Positions 62,002 through 64,000 of a stretch of 64,000 nt of DNA are shown piece by piece. The DNA is taken from assembly GCA_005405945.1 (NCBI GenBank), contig BJHW01000001.1, positions 1,550,001-1,614,000 on the forward strand, given 5' to 3'. This DNA comes from Streptomyces violaceusniger (GTDB lineage: Bacteria; Actinomycetota; Actinomycetes; Streptomycetales; Streptomycetaceae). The notes below the pieces were generated by a model. The model ran no database searches, was not told where the DNA came from, and saw only the letters and a list, made by a program, of their open reading frames with translations. A program made the position numbers and the translations under genes. Positions within the stretch are counted from its first letter, which is position 1; each line of letters starts with the position of its first letter.

Positions 62002-64000
62002 CTACGACTGACCGGACGCCTCGATCAGGTCGCGCAGCTGGGAGCGGGCGGTGACACCGAGCTTGGGGAAGCTGCGGTAGAGGTGCGAGCCGACGGTGCG
62101 CGGAGAGAGGAAGAGCCGTTCGCCGATCTCGCGGTTGCTCAGCCCCTGCGCGGCCAGGCGGATGATGTGCTGCTGCTGCGGGGACAGCGAGGTGAGGGCG
62201 TCGGGGCCGGCGGGGGCCGATTCGACACCGGCGGCGCGCAGTTCGGCCCGGGTCCGGTCGATCCAGGAGGGGGCGCCGAGGCGGCGGAAGGTTTCCAGCG
62301 CGGTGTTCAGCTGGTGGCGGGCCTCGGTGATACGGTGGCGGCGGCGCAGCCATTCGGCGTGGTCCAGCAGGATCTGCGCGCGTTCGAACGGCCATTGGCC
62401 GCCTCCGGGTTCGGCGAGGGCCGCGGTGAAGTGCGGCTCGGCCTGGGTCGGTTCGAGCAGCGCGCGGGCGCGGTGGATCAGGATGCGCATCCGGGGCGAG
62501 GGGTCCTCGGCGAGCCGGTCGGCGGTGCGCTCCACGATGGCGGCGGCCTCGGCGCCGTGGCCGGTGCGGACGGCCGCGGCGGCCAGTTCGGCGACCCCGG
62601 GGTAGGAGCACGCGTAGTGGACGGGGTCGCCGTCGGCGGTGAACAGCAGGCGGAACTGCTCGTACGCGCCGATGTGGTCGCCGTCGGCCACCGCGGCCAT
62701 GCCCAGCGCCCACCGGGCCCGGACGGCCACGGCGCGGCTGCGGTGCGGATCGACGAGGGACAGCGCGGCCGAGCCCGCCGCGCGGGCCTCGTCGGTCCGT
62801 CCGGTCAGCGCGAGCGCGGCGGCCTCGAGCGACCGTGCGGCGGCGTCGAGGTGCGGCAGCCCGGCACCCGCCGAGTTGGTGTTCACGGCGGCGGTACGGG
62901 CCTGCGCCCACCGCCCGTGGTCCAGGTACGACCACCCTGCCGAACAGCCGAGACCGATGGGCAGGGAGCCGCCCAGTCGCCAGCGGTGGAGGGCGTCGTC
63001 GAAGATCCGTACCGCGAGTGCGGTCTCGTCGAGCAGCCAGGCCATGGCGCCGAGCGAGATGAGCCGGGCGGGGTCGCCGCCCGCCCGCTCGACCAGCGCC
63101 GGGATGGCCGCCACCCGCTCGGACCGGTGCGCGGTGGGGTCGGTCACCGCGAGCGTCCAGGGGTCGTCCTGTGCCCGGGCCCGCACGGCGAGGCGGTATT
63201 TCTCGTCGCCCGAGTAGAAGCCCGCCACCGACGCCGAGGAGAGCGCGACCCGGCGCAGCTTGGGGTGCTCCGCCGCCCGGAGCAGCAAGGACATCGCGGT
63301 GTCGTGCTCGGTGCTCAGCGTGAGCACCTGGCCCACCCGCAGCGAAGCCTCGGCCGACAGCTCCGGGTCGTCGGTGGCCGCGGCCGCCTGCGCGGCGAGC
63401 CGGCGCACCCAGTGCGGCTGTCCGGTGGACACCGCGGCACCCGCCGCGGCCACCAGGCGGCGGGCGCGGTCGCGCCGCCCGGGGCTCAGCTCGGCGGCCC
63501 GCTCCAGCGCGGTGGTGGCGGCGGTGTATCCGCCGCGCTCCCGGGCCCTGGCCGCCGACTCCTCCAGCGCGGCGGCGATCTCCTCGTCCGGCCCCTCCGC
63601 GGCGGCGGCCAGATGCCAGGCGCGGCGGTCGGGCTCGGCGCTGAGCAGCGTGGCGAGGTCGCGGTGGGCCCGACGGCGGGCGGCCAGCGGTACGGAGTGG
63701 TAGATGGCGGACCTGATCAGCGGATGCCGGAAGCGGGCCCGCCAGCCGTCGCGCCCGCCACCGGTGATCCGCAGCAGTCCGGCGGCCTCGGCCGGGGCCA
63801 GCGCCTCGACCCGGCCCGCCGCCGCCCGGTCGTCCGCCGCCACCAGGAGCAGTGCCCGCCGGGTGGCCTCGGGCAGGGCCTCGAGGTCGGCGGCGAAGAC
63901 CCGCATCAGGCGGTCGGTGGGCGGCAGGAGCTCTCCGTCGGCGGAGTCGGCCGAGTCCGCGCCGCAGGCGTTCGCCCGGGCCAGTTCGATCAGCGCCAGG
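62002..64000 (-). CDS. LAL-type large LuxR-family regulator (5' end beyond window)
   Basis: The C-terminal 666 residues of a large ATP-binding LuxR regulator. The frame is open through the window edge, where NPLALIEL-type residues (LALIELARANACG) and LPPTDRLMRVFAADLEALPE mark the end of the AAA ATPase region. A long TPR-like helical section follows (GYTAATTALERAAELSPGRR, IPALVERAGGDPARLISLGA). The C-terminal helix-turn-helix is SLSPQQQHIIRLAAQGLSNR then IGERLFLSPRTVGSHLYRSF. LAL proteins often activate secondary-metabolite or sugar operons. The Walker motifs lie outside the window. Confidence 0.9.
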   Translation of the reverse strand, partial: LALIELARANACGADSADSADGELLPPTDRLMRVFAADLEALPEATRRALLLVAADDRAAAGRVEALAPAEAAGLLRITGGGRDGWRARFRHPLIRSAIYHSVPLAARRRAHRDLATLLSAEPDRRAWHLAAAAEGPDEEIAAALEESAARARERGGYTAATTALERAAELSPGRRDRARRLVAAAGAAVSTGQPHWVRRLAAQAAAATDDPELSAEASLRVGQVLTLSTEHDTAMSLLLRAAEHPKLRRVALSSASVAGFYSGDEKYRLAVRARAQDDPWTLAVTDPTAHRSERVAAIPALVERAGGDPARLISLGAMAWLLDETALAVRIFDDALHRWRLGGSLPIGLGCSAGWSYLDHGRWAQARTAAVNTNSAGAGLPHLDAAARSLEAAALALTGRTDEARAAGSAALSLVDPHRSRAVAVRARWALGMAAVADGDHIGAYEQFRLLFTADGDPVHYACSYPGVAELAAAAVRTGHGAEAAAIVERTADRLAEDPSPRMRILIHRARALLEPTQAEPHFTAALAEPGGGQWPFERAQILLDHAEWLRRRHRITEARHQLNTALETFRRLGAPSWIDRTRAELRAAGVESAPAGPDALTSLSPQQQHIIRLAAQGLSNREIGERLFLSPRTVGSHLYRSFPKLGVTARSQLRDLIEASGQS

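Noticed and set aside
1..64000. tRNA, rRNA, CRISPR arrays, complete insertion sequences, phage genes or a classical biosynthetic gene cluster
   Set aside because: None was seen on inspection; the lone polyprenyl synthase lacks terpene cyclase partners, and the only mobile-type DNA is the MITE-like repeat.

Overview
The window is very GC-rich with strong third-position G/C bias, AGGAGG-type ribosome binding sites, frequent GTG starts and many secreted or twin-arginine proteins. Together with LuxR/TetR/LacI/FadR regulators, a PknB-type kinase and SpoIIE-type phosphatases, this points to a Streptomyces (or close relative) accessory chromosome region. No rRNA, tRNA, CRISPR array, complete insertion sequence or phage module was seen.

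Layout. 1-3.4 kb: start of an AMP-ligase, a GPP34 protein, a LuxR-type regulator and a quinone-oxidoreductase-like enzyme. 3.4-6.1 kb: a two-gene yeast/fungal wall operon (GH64 beta-1,3-glucanase, GH76 alpha-1,6-mannanase). 6.4-8.3 kb: a small repeat peptide ending in a repetitive-element end, a TetR regulator, and fused remnants of a PrpF-like and an MdcB/CitG-like gene. 8.4-16.5 kb: a PL8 polysaccharide lyase, an amino-acid permease, an odd CE4 deacetylase, DoxX, a hydrolase remnant, an NLP (NPP1) toxin-like protein and a gutted formylglycine-generating enzyme. 16.5-30.8 kb: the most striking locus, a ROK regulator, a NitT/TauT-type ABC importer, a Cys-type sulfatase, a secreted GH43, then (behind a perfect LacI-type operator) a GH2 enzyme, a sugar ABC importer and a convergent LacI regulator. 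30.9-43.2 kb: a PAS/GAF/SpoIIE phosphatase, an inositol-dehydrogenase-like/hydroxypyruvate-isomerase-like pair with its own LacI regulator and three operators, a two-component system, cytochrome bd remnants, and an FHA protein/Ser-Thr kinase operon. 43.4-45.7 kb: a second fungal-wall set (RlpA-like, GH128, thaumatin-like) headed by a 55-residue secreted peptide that ends in Cys. 46.3-50.6 kb: AlkB-like oxygenase and an L-fuconate-type catabolic pair with a FadR-type regulator. 50.7-52.8 kb: a polyprenyl synthase/TPR pair under a triple palindromic operator array. 53-64 kb: housekeeping-type enzymes, two TetR regulators with apparent operators, a 162-bp hairpin MITE, and the start of a large LAL-type LuxR regulator.

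How the genes fit together. The secreted GH64, GH76, GH128, thaumatin-like, RlpA-like, NLP and PL8 products suggest a saprophyte that attacks fungal or plant polymers. The 16.5-30.8 kb locus looks like a sulfated-glycan utilisation unit: external GH43, import, cytoplasmic sulfatase and GH2.

Data caution. About 30 single-base frameshifts interrupt otherwise well-preserved genes. Nearly all look like the loss of one base in a run of about 4-6 C or G, and restoring one base each gives whole-codon lengths. I treat these as probable sequencing errors and annotate the genes as CDS. The PrpF/MdcB, FGE, cyd and hydrolase remnants lack large segments and are annotated as pseudogenes.
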